DNA of 48,864 nt from positions 1-48,864 of the forward strand of contig JAJBVL010000045.1 in assembly GCA_020859845.1 (NCBI GenBank), given 5' to 3'. Source of the DNA: Bacteroidales bacterium (GTDB taxonomy: Bacteria; Bacteroidota; Bacteroidia; Bacteroidales; Muribaculaceae). The notes beneath the pieces are model-generated. The model had not been told where the DNA came from and ran no database searches. It worked only from the letters and a program-made list of their open reading frames with translations. Position 1 is the first letter of the stretch. Each line of letters begins with the position of its first letter. Position numbers and translations under genes: made by a program. This document shows, piece by piece, positions 16,999 through 26,713 of this stretch.

Positions 16999-18593
16999 CC
17001 GAAATCCAGCTCCGCACCACGCCCAAAGTGGCGGCCACTCCAGTTCTCCTGCGCCAAGAAGCCGCCAAGGTGCTCAAGATACACCCCGAGCGCATCTCCT
17101 CGCTCAAGATAGCCAAGCGAAGCATCGATGCTCGCCAGCGCCAAGTGATGGTGGGACTGACCCTACGCCTTTGGCTCGACGGAGAGCCTGTGGCTTCCGA
17201 CCCTCTGGCGTGCCCCGAGGCCTTCAACCCTCTGCCCAAGGATGCTCCTCAGGCAATCGTAGTGGGCGCAGGTCCGGCTGGTCTCTTCGCTGCCCTCAGG
17301 CTCATACAGCGCGGCGTAAAGCCCATTCTACTCGAGAGAGGTAAGGACGTCGACAGCCGACGACGCGACTTGGCACGCATAGCTCGCGAGGGAACCGTAG
17401 ACCCCGACTCCAACTATTGCTTTGGCGAGGGAGGGGCTGGCGCTTACTCTGATGGAAAGCTCTACACCCGCTCCAAGAAGCGTGGGTCGGTCGACAAGGT
17501 GCTTCAGATCCTCCACCAGCATGGCGCCTCTGAGGATATACTCGTCGATGCCCATCCACATATCGGCACCGACCGTCTCCCCGAGGTGATAAAGGCCATC
17601 CGTCTGACCATAGAGCGTTGTGGGGGCGAGGTGCGCTTCGGTGAGCGTGTGGCCGACCTTCTGCTTGAGGATGGCCGCGCAGTAGGCGTAGTGACAGCCA
17701 GAAGCCAAGAGCTACGGGGACCAGTGGTGATGGCCACGGGCCACTCTGCCCGCGATGTCTACCACATGCTCCTCCGCCGAGGCGTCAAACTCGAGCCCAA
17801 AGGGATAGCGGTGGGCGTGCGCCTTGAGCATCCCCAGGAGGTGATTGACCGCGTGCGCTACCATAGCCCCGAGGGGCGTGGTCGCTACCTGCCTCCAGCC
17901 GAATACACCCTCTTGACGCGCATCGATGGGCGCGCTGTCTATTCCTTCTGCATGTGCCCTGGTGGCTTCATCGTCCCTGCGGCCAGCGCTCCCGGCGAGA
18001 TGGTGGTCAACGGCATGTCGCCCTCCAATCGTGGTACCCGCTGGGCCAACTCGGGGATGGTTGTGGAGGTGCTTCCTGAAGATGTGCCCAACGATGGCCG
18101 TGGCCCTGAGGAACTCAAGATGATGCGCTATCAAGAGGCCATCGAGCAGCGCTTCTTTGCCGACAGTGGCGATGGCAGCCAGAACGCCCCGGCTCAGCGC
18201 ATGACCGACTTTGTGGCTCGCCGCCCTTCCACTACTCTCCCCTCCACCTCCTACGCTCCTGGCATCCACCCAGCACGCATCGACCACCTGCTGCCACCCG
18301 AGATAGCCTCGCGTCTGCGCGACGCCCTCGAGGAGTTTGGCCGCAAGAATCGCGGGTTTCTTACCCCCGAGGCCACCCTCATCGGCGACGAGACCCGCAC
18401 CTCGTCGCCCGTGCGCATCCCTCGCGACCCGTTGACCCTCTCCCACATAGAGATAGCCGGCCTCTATCCCGCAGGGGAAGGTGCCGGCTATGCTGGTGGT
18501 ATCGTGTCAGCGGCCATCGATGGGGAGCGAGCCGCTAATGCGTTGGCCGATGAGTTATGGGGTGGTGAGAGGATCGATGGCGTCGAGCATTAA
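16995..18593 (+). CDS. NAD(P)/FAD-dependent oxidoreductase (COG2509-type)
   Basis: 532 aa, cytoplasmic. A small N-terminal domain (about 1-85) with the conserved RISSLKIAKRSIDARQRQ segment precedes an FAD-binding Rossmann fold with GAGPAG (91-96) and an LLERGKDVDSRRRD ribose-binding strand. CFGEGGAGAYSDGKL (about 142-156) and the C-terminal LYPAGEGAGYAGGIVSAAIDG (about 495-515) are the signatures of this dehydrogenase family. The true substrate is unknown. Its 3' end overlaps the convergent TPR-like gene by 39 bases. It is translationally coupled to the MATE transporter upstream. Confidence 0.9.
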   Translation: MTEIQLRTTPKVAATPVLLRQEAAKVLKIHPERISSLKIAKRSIDARQRQVMVGLTLRLWLDGEPVASDPLACPEAFNPLPKDAPQAIVVGAGPAGLFAALRLIQRGVKPILLERGKDVDSRRRDLARIAREGTVDPDSNYCFGEGGAGAYSDGKLYTRSKKRGSVDKVLQILHQHGASEDILVDAHPHIGTDRLPEVIKAIRLTIERCGGEVRFGERVADLLLEDGRAVGVVTARSQELRGPVVMATGHSARDVYHMLLRRGVKLEPKGIAVGVRLEHPQEVIDRVRYHSPEGRGRYLPPAEYTLLTRIDGRAVYSFCMCPGGFIVPAASAPGEMVVNGMSPSNRGTRWANSGMVVEVLPEDVPNDGRGPEELKMMRYQEAIEQRFFADSGDGSQNAPAQRMTDFVARRPSTTLPSTSYAPGIHPARIDHLLPPEIASRLRDALEEFGRKNRGFLTPEATLIGDETRTSSPVRIPRDPLTLSHIEIAGLYPAGEGAGYAGGIVSAAIDGERAANALADELWGGERIDGVEH

Positions 18594-20009
18594 GCCATTG
18601 AGACGATTGAGGCCATTTTTGTCCATAGCGTTCTTCACCATCTGGGCCACGGCGCCCATCGTTGAGCCCTGAAGCAGGGTGGCAAAGTCGGCCGTCACCT
18701 CGCCACTCTTTTCAATGAGATAGCCCACGAGCAAGTCGATGTTCTTATAGAGCTTGAGACGCAGCAACGCAAGCATATAGACAAAGGTATGGGTCATGGG
18801 AGCACCATCGTGCTTCGACCCATAGGATTTCTCATATCCTTCTACCACCTCCGTGTAGTGGCCTGTGCGATACAAAGTCTCGTAGTAGAGGTCGTTGCGC
18901 GGCATGACGAAGTTGCGTTCAAAGGCCAGCAGCATATCGGCCGTCACTCGATAGGTAGGGTCGAGCATCACCGATTGCTGTGCCCACATACACCACACAT
19001 CGAGCATAGGGCCAATCTGCACATCTGGATTTGCGTCGGCAAAACGGCTCATCACCTCATCCACCTCGTCCTGGCGACCGTGGACTATCAGAAGGCGCGA
19101 CAGCCTGAGCATCACCTGTTGGTTTTGGGGATGAGAGCGCATAGCGTCGCGCATCGGGGTGAGTATCGGCGTCAGCTCCACCTCCGAGATGGCGCTGGGT
19201 GGCAGCTCAGCGTTGTCGTTACACCACTTCACATGGCGTATATCCGATAGCAGCATCAGCGCATCAGCCATCTTAGGATCGATGGCCAAGGCATAGTCGA
19301 TGGCCTGCAATGCCTTCTCAAGGTCCTCATGCTGAGGATACTGCGAGAAGCCAGTGGCGAGCATTACCCAAAATTCAGTATTGAAAGGCTCCAGCATCGT
19401 CAGTTCCTCAATGAGCTGGAGAGCAAAGTCATAATCACCTTCTCCTTCGGCCACCGACACCAGCTCGTAGATAAACGCCTGAGGGAAGTCGGTGTGGGCC
19501 TTTATCTTCTCAAAGTTATCCTTGAGCCATGAGTAGCAATTGAGTTCGCGAGCCATATCTACGAGCCGTATCAGCTCCTCGTCCTCAAAGCTGACGGTCT
19601 GTGCCAAGAGGCTCGAAAGAGTCTCCTCTGTGTCAACCTCGAGGTCGTCGTCAAGGCGGAGCTCAAGCAGGCGGCGTAGCACCGACGCCTCTGGCGCCTG
19701 CTTGATGGCCGCCAGCGCTGCCTCGTCGTTGCCCAACTCATAATAGTAGTAGGCCTTGCGCTCGGCAAGCGCTGCGCTATGGGGATGGATACGCGCCGCG
19801 CAGAGCAGCACTTCCATCCTTACGTAGTCGTCGTTGATATCAGCGGCGTAGTCAAAGATGTCGATCAGATCGCCCTCCTCGTAGAAGCCTGGAGCGCCAT
19901 GGCTCATCAACTCCTCGCGAAAGGCTTGATAGAGGCGGCGACGCTCGCCGCCGCCATCCGTGCCGTCGTCAGGACTATTATCGTTGCGTGTAGGGTCGTC
20001 GGCTTTCAT
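18555..20009 (-). CDS. TPR-like helical repeat protein of unknown function
   Basis: 484 aa, acidic, no signal peptide or membrane segment. It is built almost entirely of paired helices resembling tetratricopeptide repeats. Examples are [20 protein letters not shown] (about 75-95), [40 protein letters not shown] and [20 protein letters not shown]. It is probably a scaffold. The start overlaps the glnS stop by four bases (ATGA at 20006-20009), so it is co-translated with GlnRS. Its 3' end overlaps the convergent oxidoreductase by 39 bases. The N-terminal 25 residues are low-complexity (DGTDGGGE). Confidence 0.8.
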   Translation of the reverse strand: MKADDPTRNDNSPDDGTDGGGERRRLYQAFREELMSHGAPGFYEEGDLIDIFDYAADINDDYVRMEVLLCAARIHPHSAALAERKAYYYYELGNDEAALAAIKQAPEASVLRRLLELRLDDDLEVDTEETLSSLLAQTVSFEDEELIRLVDMARELNCYSWLKDNFEKIKAHTDFPQAFIYELVSVAEGEGDYDFALQLIEELTMLEPFNTEFWVMLATGFSQYPQHEDLEKALQAIDYALAIDPKMADALMLLSDIRHVKWCNDNAELPPSAISEVELTPILTPMRDAMRSHPQNQQVMLRLSRLLIVHGRQDEVDEVMSRFADANPDVQIGPMLDVWCMWAQQSVMLDPTYRVTADMLLAFERNFVMPRNDLYYETLYRTGHYTEVVEGYEKSYGSKHDGAPMTHTFVYMLALLRLKLYKNIDLLVGYLIEKSGEVTADFATLLQGSTMGAVAQMVKNAMDKNGLNRLNGLMLDAIDPLTTP

Positions 20010-21712
20010 TTCTTCTGTTCCTTCTCCCAGCTGTCCTTGAGAGCTATCGTGCGATTGAAGATGAGATGTTGGGGCGTAGAGTCGAGGTCGGGAGTAAAGT
20101 AACCAATGCGCTGGAACTGGAATGGGCGTCCAGCCTCCACGCCATGCTCGGCCAGGAAAGGCTCAACCTTGATGCCCTCCACCACCTTGAGCGAATCGGT
20201 GTTGAGGAGCTCGCGGAAGTCGCGCTCGGTCTCTGCGGCGGGGTTCTCTACGCTAAATAGACGGTCGTAGAGGCGCGCTGTGGCGTCGACGGCATGAGGA
20301 GCCGACACCCAGTGGAGCGTGCCTTTCACCTTGCGCATGCTGCCGGGGAGGCCGCTGCGGGTTTCGGGGTCGTAGGTGCAATAGATTTCCTCGATGTTGC
20401 CATCAGCATCCTTCTTAACCCCCGTACACTTCACGATATAGGCGCCCTTAAGACGCACCTCGCCGTCGGGAGCCAGACGGAAGAATTTCTTGGGAGGATT
20501 CTCCATGAAGTCCTCGCGCTCTATGTAGAGTTCGCGGCTGAAAGGCATTTGGTGGGTGCCGGTCGTTGGGTCTTCGGGATTGTTTTCCAGCTCTACCATC
20601 TCCACCTGCCCTTCGGGATAGTTGGTGATTACCACCTTCACGGGATTCATCACTGCCATCACTCGGGTAGCCACAGCGTTGAGGTCTTCGCGCACGGCAT
20701 GCTCCAGCAGCGCAATGCTGTTGAGAGCCTCATATTTAGTATAGCCGATTTTGTCTACAAAGTTGCGCACAGAGCGAGGTGTGAAGCCGCGACGACGCAG
20801 ACCCGAGATGGTGGGCATGCGGGGGTCGTCCCAACCTGCCACCAAGCCTTCCTTTACAAGCTGGAGCAGTTTGCGCTTGCTCATCACAGTGTAGGTAAGG
20901 TTGAGGCGGTTAAACTCTATCTGGCGTGGGCAGTAGCTCTCGTCAGCCAGTTCCTTGACGAAGTATTCATAGAGTGGGCGGTGCACCTCGAATTCCAGTG
21001 TGCATATCGAGTGGGTCACGCCCTCAAAGTAGTCGCTTTGGCCGTGGGCGAAGTCATACATCGGGTAGACTCGCCATGTAGTGCCCGTGCGGTGGTGGGG
21101 CGTAGATATGATACGATACATGATGGGGTCGCGGAAGTGCATATTGGGCGAGGCCATATCAATCTTGGCGCGAAGCACACGCGAGCCGTCGGGAAATTCG
21201 CCGGCGTTCATCCTCTGGAAGAGGTCGAGGTTTTCCTCTGGAGTGCGGTTGCGATAAGGGCTCTCCTTGCCAGGCTCTGTGGGCGTCCCTTTCTGCTCGG
21301 CTATCTGCTCCGAGGTCTGGTCATCAACGTAGGCTTTGCCTTCGCGTATCAGACGGCATGCGAGGTCGTAGAGCTTTGGAAAGTAGTCGCTGGCATAGTA
21401 TTCGCGATCGCCCCAGTCAAAGCCGAGCCAGTGGATATCGTCGCGAATGGCGTCGACATACTCCACATCTTCCTTCACGGGGTTGGTGTCGTCGAAACGG
21501 AGGTTGCACGTGCCACCAAACTTCTCAGCCACCCCAAAGTCCATGCAAATAGCCTTGGCATGGCCTATGTGGAGATAGCCGTTGGGCTCGGGCGGGAAGC
21601 GTGTGTTGAGTCTGCCTCCATTCTTGCCTGCCTGCAGGTCGTCCCATACTATCTGCTCAACGAAGTTGAGGGGTCGATTGTCTTGAGTAGATTTTTCTTC
21701 TTCTGTGGCCAT
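20006..21712 (-). CDS. glnS: Glutaminyl-tRNA synthetase
   Basis: 568 aa class I aminoacyl-tRNA synthetase that charges tRNA-Gln directly. The N-terminal signature is [17 protein letters not shown], with the HIGH motif at 48-51. The KMSKS equivalent is VMSKRK (around residue 277). The [15 protein letters not shown] and [11 protein letters not shown] segments are standard for GlnRS, followed by the beta-barrel anticodon-binding domains. It is the first gene of a two-gene minus-strand unit with the TPR-like gene. A long open frame on the opposite strand (20294-21739) is a composition shadow. Confidence 0.98.
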   Translation of the reverse strand: MATEEEKSTQDNRPLNFVEQIVWDDLQAGKNGGRLNTRFPPEPNGYLHIGHAKAICMDFGVAEKFGGTCNLRFDDTNPVKEDVEYVDAIRDDIHWLGFDWGDREYYASDYFPKLYDLACRLIREGKAYVDDQTSEQIAEQKGTPTEPGKESPYRNRTPEENLDLFQRMNAGEFPDGSRVLRAKIDMASPNMHFRDPIMYRIISTPHHRTGTTWRVYPMYDFAHGQSDYFEGVTHSICTLEFEVHRPLYEYFVKELADESYCPRQIEFNRLNLTYTVMSKRKLLQLVKEGLVAGWDDPRMPTISGLRRRGFTPRSVRNFVDKIGYTKYEALNSIALLEHAVREDLNAVATRVMAVMNPVKVVITNYPEGQVEMVELENNPEDPTTGTHQMPFSRELYIEREDFMENPPKKFFRLAPDGEVRLKGAYIVKCTGVKKDADGNIEEIYCTYDPETRSGLPGSMRKVKGTLHWVSAPHAVDATARLYDRLFSVENPAAETERDFRELLNTDSLKVVEGIKVEPFLAEHGVEAGRPFQFQRIGYFTPDLDSTPQHLIFNRTIALKDSWEKEQKK

Positions 21713-21935
21713 GTCTCTAATAAGCTAATGATTATATAATGTATATTTTTTATATGGCTACCCCCTATGGGGGCGGTTTCAAATAGAATTGCAAAATTAA
21801 GCATTTTTGATGATTGCACGCCCCTAATATCCATTTTTCTATCGAAAAGTGTGGAAAAATAGCACAATATTGTTCTCATTTGTGCAAAAATCACTACCTT
21901 TGCAGCCTGTAACCAATAAATAGTATCTTATATCA
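21713..21935. promoter_or_regulatory. Divergent promoter region glnS / ompP1
   Basis: On the plus strand TACCTTTG (21895-21902) is a consensus -7 box for the OmpP1 gene; an ATTG at 21869-21872 is a plausible but off-spaced -33 box. On the minus strand TAATTTTG (21799 to 21792) is a -7 candidate for glnS without a good -33 partner. The glnS leader contains CCCCCTATGGGGG (21761-21773), a small perfect hairpin that could act in attenuation; no larger riboswitch-like fold was recognised. Confidence 0.5.
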
Positions 21936-23315
21936 ATGTTAAAAAGAAGACTGACCGCAGCCGTGGTGGCTGCCACAACCCTCCTCTCGGCCCACGCCGA
22001 AGGCTATCAGATCAACACTCTTAGCGCCAAGCAAAATGGCATGGGCCACGTAGGCGTGGCTATGAAGCTCGGAGCAGAGAGCATGATTTTCAACCCAGCC
22101 GCGATGGCGTTTTCCGACAAGACTCTCGACCTCACCGCCACCGTCACTGGCATCAAGGCTACGGCTACCGCCACCTACGAAGGCTCCAAATACACCACCG
22201 AAAACGGTGTCAGCACCCCGCTGGCCATCAACGCCGGTTTCCGTATCTACGACAATCTATACGCTGGAGTGTCTATTTATACCCCTTATGGTAGCAGCAT
22301 CAACTGGACCGACAACTGGCCAGGAGCTGTGCTCAACCAGAGCGTTGACCTCAAGGTCTACACTATCCAGCCCACCTTCTCATGGCAGATAATGCCTAAA
22401 CTCTCGGTGGGCGCTGGCCTGATGATCACCTGGGGCGATGTGAACCTCAATAAGGGCCTCGTGTCAGCCTCCACCATGGACCGCATGCTGGCTGTGCTCG
22501 CCGCCACTGGCGCCTCGTCGCAGATGGGCCTTGACCCTGAATACCGTTTTGGCAACACCACCCCCGCCTCGGCCAACCTTAACGGCACGGCCGATATCGC
22601 CCTGGGCTACAACATCGGAGCCATGTATGAGGTCAACTCCAAGCTCACCTTTGGCGTAGACTTCCGCTCAAAGATGATGATGAAGGTGAAGGCAGGCGAG
22701 GCCACAATCACCTATGCCAACGCCATCGCCAAGTCGATTCTCGAAAGCGACCTCGACCTGCTCAACCAGAGCAATTTCAAGGCTGAGATGCCATGTCCCT
22801 ACGTTTTGACAATGGGTGTATCCTACAAGCCTATCGAGAAGCTCACCCTGGCCTTCGACGCCCAGCTCACCGGCTGGAAAGCCTATAAGGTGCTCGATAT
22901 CGAATTCCTTAGCGACCAGCTCAGTGCCTTCGACCAGCATCTCACTAAGGACTACAAGAACGCCTGGTGTTGGCACCTCGGTGCTCAGTATGCCCTGACG
23001 GAGCGCTTCGACGTGCGTTGTGGTCTGATGATCGACACCACCCCCTGCAACGACGAATACTACAACCCTGAGACACCCGGTATGACCAAGATTGAGCCCA
23101 GCTGCGGTTTCTCGTTCCGTCCTATTCCTCGCCTGTCGATCGACCTCGCCTTTATGTATGTCCACGGCTGTGGCATCGACAACGCTACTGGCCGCTATGC
23201 CGACTTCCTGGCAGCAAAAGTGCCAGCTCTCGGACTGCCTGCTGAAGGCACCTTTACTGCCGACTACAAGCTCCACGCTCTGGTACCCTCCATCGGCATC
23301 TCCTACTCATTTTAG
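21936..23315 (+). CDS. OmpP1/FadL/TodX-family outer-membrane transport protein
   Basis: 459 aa beta-barrel porin for hydrophobic compounds such as long-chain fatty acids. Signal peptide about 1-21 (AAVVAATTLLSAHAEG). The mature N-terminus has the FadL hallmarks: an N-terminal plug segment (GYQINTLSAKQNGMGHVGVA, 23-42) with the family's alternating Gly pattern and IFNPAAMAFSD (about 52-62). The rest is alternating amphipathic strands ending ...PSIGISYSF, with the terminal aromatic expected for BAM-dependent assembly. Single-gene unit with its own promoter and a downstream terminator hairpin. The substrate is unconfirmed. Confidence 0.92.
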   Translation: MLKRRLTAAVVAATTLLSAHAEGYQINTLSAKQNGMGHVGVAMKLGAESMIFNPAAMAFSDKTLDLTATVTGIKATATATYEGSKYTTENGVSTPLAINAGFRIYDNLYAGVSIYTPYGSSINWTDNWPGAVLNQSVDLKVYTIQPTFSWQIMPKLSVGAGLMITWGDVNLNKGLVSASTMDRMLAVLAATGASSQMGLDPEYRFGNTTPASANLNGTADIALGYNIGAMYEVNSKLTFGVDFRSKMMMKVKAGEATITYANAIAKSILESDLDLLNQSNFKAEMPCPYVLTMGVSYKPIEKLTLAFDAQLTGWKAYKVLDIEFLSDQLSAFDQHLTKDYKNAWCWHLGAQYALTERFDVRCGLMIDTTPCNDEYYNPETPGMTKIEPSCGFSFRPIPRLSIDLAFMYVHGCGIDNATGRYADFLAAKVPALGLPAEGTFTADYKLHALVPSIGISYSF

Positions 23316-23359
23316 AGCTTCGCGAGAGCCTTAAAAGCTGAAGAGCTAAAAAGCTACTG

Positions 23360-23405
23360 AGCCGCCCCTCACCAGCCTCCAGTGTGACGGGCGGCTCTCC
23401 TTTTA
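23360..23405 (+). terminator. Rho-independent-like terminator after ompP1
   Basis: GAGCCGCCC (23360-23368) pairs with GGGCGGCTC (23390-23398), nine perfect base pairs with a 21-base loop, followed by TCCTTTTATC. Confidence 0.65.
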
Positions 23406-23426
23406 TCTAAATTTTATCCCTCCTCG

Positions 23427-23458
23427 CTTGTAAATATAAAGCGGGAGTTGTAATTTTG
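23427..23458 (+). promoter_or_regulatory. Bacteroidetes promoter for the pullulanase gene
   Basis: CTTG (23427-23430), a 20-base spacer and TAATTTTG (23451-23458). It lies about 60 bases before the ATG at 23520, leaving an AT-rich leader. Confidence 0.7.
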
Positions 23459-23519
23459 CACACATATATTAATATATCCAATATATCATACTTACTTCTT
23501 ACCAAATTTATTCACATTA

Positions 23520-25544
23520 ATGTACCACCTTATCAAGACAATGTGCACAAGCACTACCCTGCTCTCCGCCGCCCTCTTCACCCTTGCGCCTGGCGCTAAG
23601 GCCCAAGAGCTTTACCCCGACGGCGACTACTCATCCTATCCCACCTACGATGGCGCTGACCTCGAGCTAACGGTCGACAACGCCGGCACCCACTTCCGTC
23701 TCTGGTCGCCCAAGGCCCAAGAAGCCCGAGTGCTGCTCTATCCCACCGACCGCAACTCCGCTGCCACCGACACCCTCACGATGAAGGCTGCCGAGGGTGG
23801 CACCTGGACTGCGTCAGTCCCTGACCAGCTCTACGGCTCATTCTACACCTTCCAGATAAAATACGATGGGCGCTGGCTGCAGGAGACCCCTGGAGTGTGG
23901 GCCAAGGCCGTTGGCACCAACGGTGAACGCGCCGCCATCATCGACTTCTCCACCACCAATCCTGAAGGGTGGGCCGACGACCGCGGTCCAGAGGTGGCCT
24001 CCATCACCGATGCCGTCATCTACGAGATGCACCATCGCGACTTCTCAGTCCACCCCTCGTCGGGGATTGTCCACAAGGGCAAGTTTCTCGCTTTGACCGA
24101 GGAAGGCACCACATCTCCCGAGGGCCTTAAGACAGGTATCGACCACCTCAAGGAGCTGGGTGTAACCCACGTGCACATCCTCCCCTCCTACGACTATAAT
24201 AGCGTTGACGAGGCCAACCTCCCTGCCAACCAGTACAATTGGGGCTACGACCCGTACAACTACAACGCCCCTGAAGGCTCCTACTCCACCGACCCCGCCA
24301 ATCCTGCTACTCGCATCCGTGAGATGAAGGAGATGATCCAAGCGCTCCATGAGGCCGGTATCGGAGTGGTGATGGACGTGGTCTACAACCATACAGCCAA
24401 CAACGACGACTCCAACTTCTCGCTCACTGCTCCAGGCTACTACTATCGTCATCGTCCCGACGGGTCGTATAGCGATGCCTCGGGCTGTGGCAACGAGACA
24501 GCGAGCGACCGCCGCCAGATGCACGACTATATCGTCAACTCCGTCAAGTATTGGGCGGAGGAATATCATATCGATGGCTTCCGCTTTGACCTCATGGCCA
24601 TCCACGACATCGCCACGATGGACTCTGTGGCAGCCACTCTCGCGCGTGTCAATCCCTCAATCTTTGTCTACGGCGAAGGCTGGACGGCTGGCGACTCTCC
24701 CCTCCCCGTCGACCAGCGTGCTCTGAAGGAGAACGTTGCCAAGATGGAAGGCATCGCCGTGTTTAGCGACGATATCCGCGACGCAGTGAAGGGCCACTAC
24801 TCCGACGCCAAGGACCGCGGCTTTGCCACCGGCAAGCCGGGCCTCGAAGAGACTGTCAAAATAGGTATAGTAGGCGCAACGGCCCACCCACAGGTGGATT
24901 ATACGAAGGGCAACAACTCCAAGTTTGCCTACGCATCCGCTCCCACCCAGATTATCAACTATGTATCCTGTCACGACGACTTGATGCTGACCGACAAGCT
25001 GGCCATCTCGATGCCCGACGCCACCGAGGCCGAGCGTCAGCGTGCAGCCCGACTGGCCCAGACCATTGTCTTCACCTCCCAAGGCACTCCCTTCATGTTT
25101 GCCGGCGAGGAAGTGTTCCGCGATAAGAAGGGCGTCCACAATAGCTACAAGAGCCCCGACTCTATCAATGCTATCGATTGGAGCCTAAAGGCGAAGAATG
25201 CCGATCAATTCCACTATTACCAAGAGCTTATCAAGCTGCGCAAGGCACATCCAGCCTTCCGCATGACCTCGGCCGAAGATATTGCCAAGAATATAAAATT
25301 TGACAAGGTAGAAGAGCCCAATCTTATCAGCTACTCCATCCTCAACAATGCCAACGGCGACTCGTGGCGCGAGATAAAGCTCATCTTCAACGGCTCCGAC
25401 GAGGCCCGCACGGTCAAGGTGGCCAAGGGACCCTGGCTCGTCATCGCTGATGACGGCCAACTGTGTGCCGAAGGCCTCTCCACATCCGCTGGTGGCACCC
25501 TCACCGTCGCCCCACGCTCCTCCCTCATCCTCGCCAAGGAATAA
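23520..25544 (+). CDS. pulA: Secreted type I pullulanase (GH13)
   Basis: 674 aa. Cleaves alpha-1,6 branches of pullulan, glycogen or amylopectin. Signal peptide about 1-29 (STTLLSAALFTLAPGAKAQE), with no lipobox cysteine. A CBM48-like N-terminal beta domain (THFRLWSPKAQEARVLLY, about 57-74) precedes the GH13 barrel. Diagnostic motifs: YNWGYDP (239-245, type I pullulanase), MDVVYNH (295-301), GFRFDL with nucleophile Asp357, VYGEGW with acid/base Glu386, and NYVSCHDD with the third catalytic Asp. A short C-terminal beta domain ends the protein. It has its own promoter and a downstream hairpin, with no SusC/D partners alongside. Confidence 0.95.
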   Translation: MYHLIKTMCTSTTLLSAALFTLAPGAKAQELYPDGDYSSYPTYDGADLELTVDNAGTHFRLWSPKAQEARVLLYPTDRNSAATDTLTMKAAEGGTWTASVPDQLYGSFYTFQIKYDGRWLQETPGVWAKAVGTNGERAAIIDFSTTNPEGWADDRGPEVASITDAVIYEMHHRDFSVHPSSGIVHKGKFLALTEEGTTSPEGLKTGIDHLKELGVTHVHILPSYDYNSVDEANLPANQYNWGYDPYNYNAPEGSYSTDPANPATRIREMKEMIQALHEAGIGVVMDVVYNHTANNDDSNFSLTAPGYYYRHRPDGSYSDASGCGNETASDRRQMHDYIVNSVKYWAEEYHIDGFRFDLMAIHDIATMDSVAATLARVNPSIFVYGEGWTAGDSPLPVDQRALKENVAKMEGIAVFSDDIRDAVKGHYSDAKDRGFATGKPGLEETVKIGIVGATAHPQVDYTKGNNSKFAYASAPTQIINYVSCHDDLMLTDKLAISMPDATEAERQRAARLAQTIVFTSQGTPFMFAGEEVFRDKKGVHNSYKSPDSINAIDWSLKAKNADQFHYYQELIKLRKAHPAFRMTSAEDIAKNIKFDKVEEPNLISYSILNNANGDSWREIKLIFNGSDEARTVKVAKGPWLVIADDGQLCAEGLSTSAGGTLTVAPRSSLILAKE

Positions 25545-25608
25545 ACCCCCTGCGGCGAGGCAGTCGGCCACGCTGACTCCTACAGACATTTTCCCTAATT
25601 TCTCCAAA

Positions 25609-25656
25609 TCGAGGATTCTCGAAAGCTCTCGACCTCTTTCGAGAATTCTCGACTTT
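25609..25656 (+). terminator. Hairpin between pulA and the zinc-ribbon gene
   Basis: TCGAGGATTCTCGAAAG (25609-25625) and CTTTCGAGAATTCTCGA (25636-25652) pair at 16 of 17 positions across a 10-base loop and are followed by CTTTTAAT. It is best read as the pulA terminator. It lies only 13 bases before the next ATG, so an operator role for that gene is also possible. Confidence 0.55.
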
Positions 25657-25669
25657 TAATCAATCCCAC

Positions 25670-26632
25670 ATGCCAAATTGTCGCTACTGCGGCCAGTCGG
25701 CCGGACTCTTCTCGCGAGCGCATCGCGAGTGTGAAGCGAGCCACTCCAACGGGCTCGCTACCCTCCCCACGCTCATCGCCGACTACTTCTCTGGCCTCAT
25801 CCCCGCCAAAGACCTCGCCCCTAAGCTCGCTACGCTAAAGACCGACGCCTACCTTTCGAGAGATGAAATTGCGCAAATTGCGCAACAAGAAATCCGCAAT
25901 TTCACCCAGAGCCTCCAGGCGCCCTACCACCCCTCATCAATGCGTCTGGTCAGCGACCTTCTCTCCATGCTCGCTGCCCAAGGGGTTGCCCACGAAACTG
26001 TCAACTCCGATGGGGTGGTCAATGAGTTTGCCAGCCTGCTCATCCGTTCTTTTATCATAGACTATTGTGAGGACCGGCTGGAGTTGCCACGAGTGGAGGC
26101 CCGCTGCCAAAAGGTACTACGCTACCTTCCGGTGGCTCAGGAGCGCCTCGCCGACATCTACCTCTCGCCTCTTGACCAAGCCACCATTCTCAAGAGCTTA
26201 CAGCGCGGCGCCCTTCCTCCGTCGACTATCATGGCGCCGATCATTCTCGCCAAAGGAGAGCAAGTGGTGTGGGCCTACGAGGGCGTTGCTCTCTATCAAG
26301 AGAAGATAGTGCGCGAGTGGGTGGGCCGCAGCCAGGGTATCAGTGTGCGTGTGATGCGTGGTGTCTACTACCGCACCGGGGGGATGCGTGGACGCCCCGT
26401 CGAGAGAAGCACCATGGAGTGTCGCGGTGTGGGGACGCTCTACGTCACCAATCGCAACCTTATTTTCTACTCACCCGGCGGTGCCGTCAAGGTCCCCTTC
26501 AAAAAGATAATCGCCCTTACCCCCTACACCGACGGTGTAGAGGTGCATCGCGACGGCGCCAACCAGCGCCGCCTCACTATGCAAGGCTTCGACCCCTGGT
26601 TTCTCCTCAATCTTCTCAGCTCTCTGAGCTAA
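25670..26632 (+). CDS. Zinc-ribbon protein with C-terminal GRAM/PH-like domain
   Basis: 320 aa, no signal peptide. A four-ligand zinc-binding motif is at the extreme N-terminus (C4-x2-C7 ... H18-x3-C22), followed by a helical middle (about 25-180). The C-terminal part (about 245-320) resembles a GRAM/PH-like fold: GVGTLYVTNRNLIFYSPGGA, then VKVPFKKIIALTPYTDGVEV and a terminal helix FDPWFLLNLLSSLS. Such domains bind lipids or proteins at membranes. The specific role is unknown. The gene is monocistronic between pulA and a convergent SIS-domain gene. Confidence 0.65.
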   Translation: MPNCRYCGQSAGLFSRAHRECEASHSNGLATLPTLIADYFSGLIPAKDLAPKLATLKTDAYLSRDEIAQIAQQEIRNFTQSLQAPYHPSSMRLVSDLLSMLAAQGVAHETVNSDGVVNEFASLLIRSFIIDYCEDRLELPRVEARCQKVLRYLPVAQERLADIYLSPLDQATILKSLQRGALPPSTIMAPIILAKGEQVVWAYEGVALYQEKIVREWVGRSQGISVRVMRGVYYRTGGMRGRPVERSTMECRGVGTLYVTNRNLIFYSPGGAVKVPFKKIIALTPYTDGVEVHRDGANQRRLTMQGFDPWFLLNLLSSLS

Positions 26633-26713
26633 GCCAAAAGCAGGTTTTTTACACTTGCTTAATCTGTGGGGCGAGAGTGTGCAAATAGAAAGCCTATTAT
26701 TGGCACTCCCTTT

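Noticed and set aside
20294-21739. 481-codon open frame on the plus strand
   Set aside because: It is the exact antisense of glnS; its translation has no recognisable motif, and length is explained by the codon bias of glnS.
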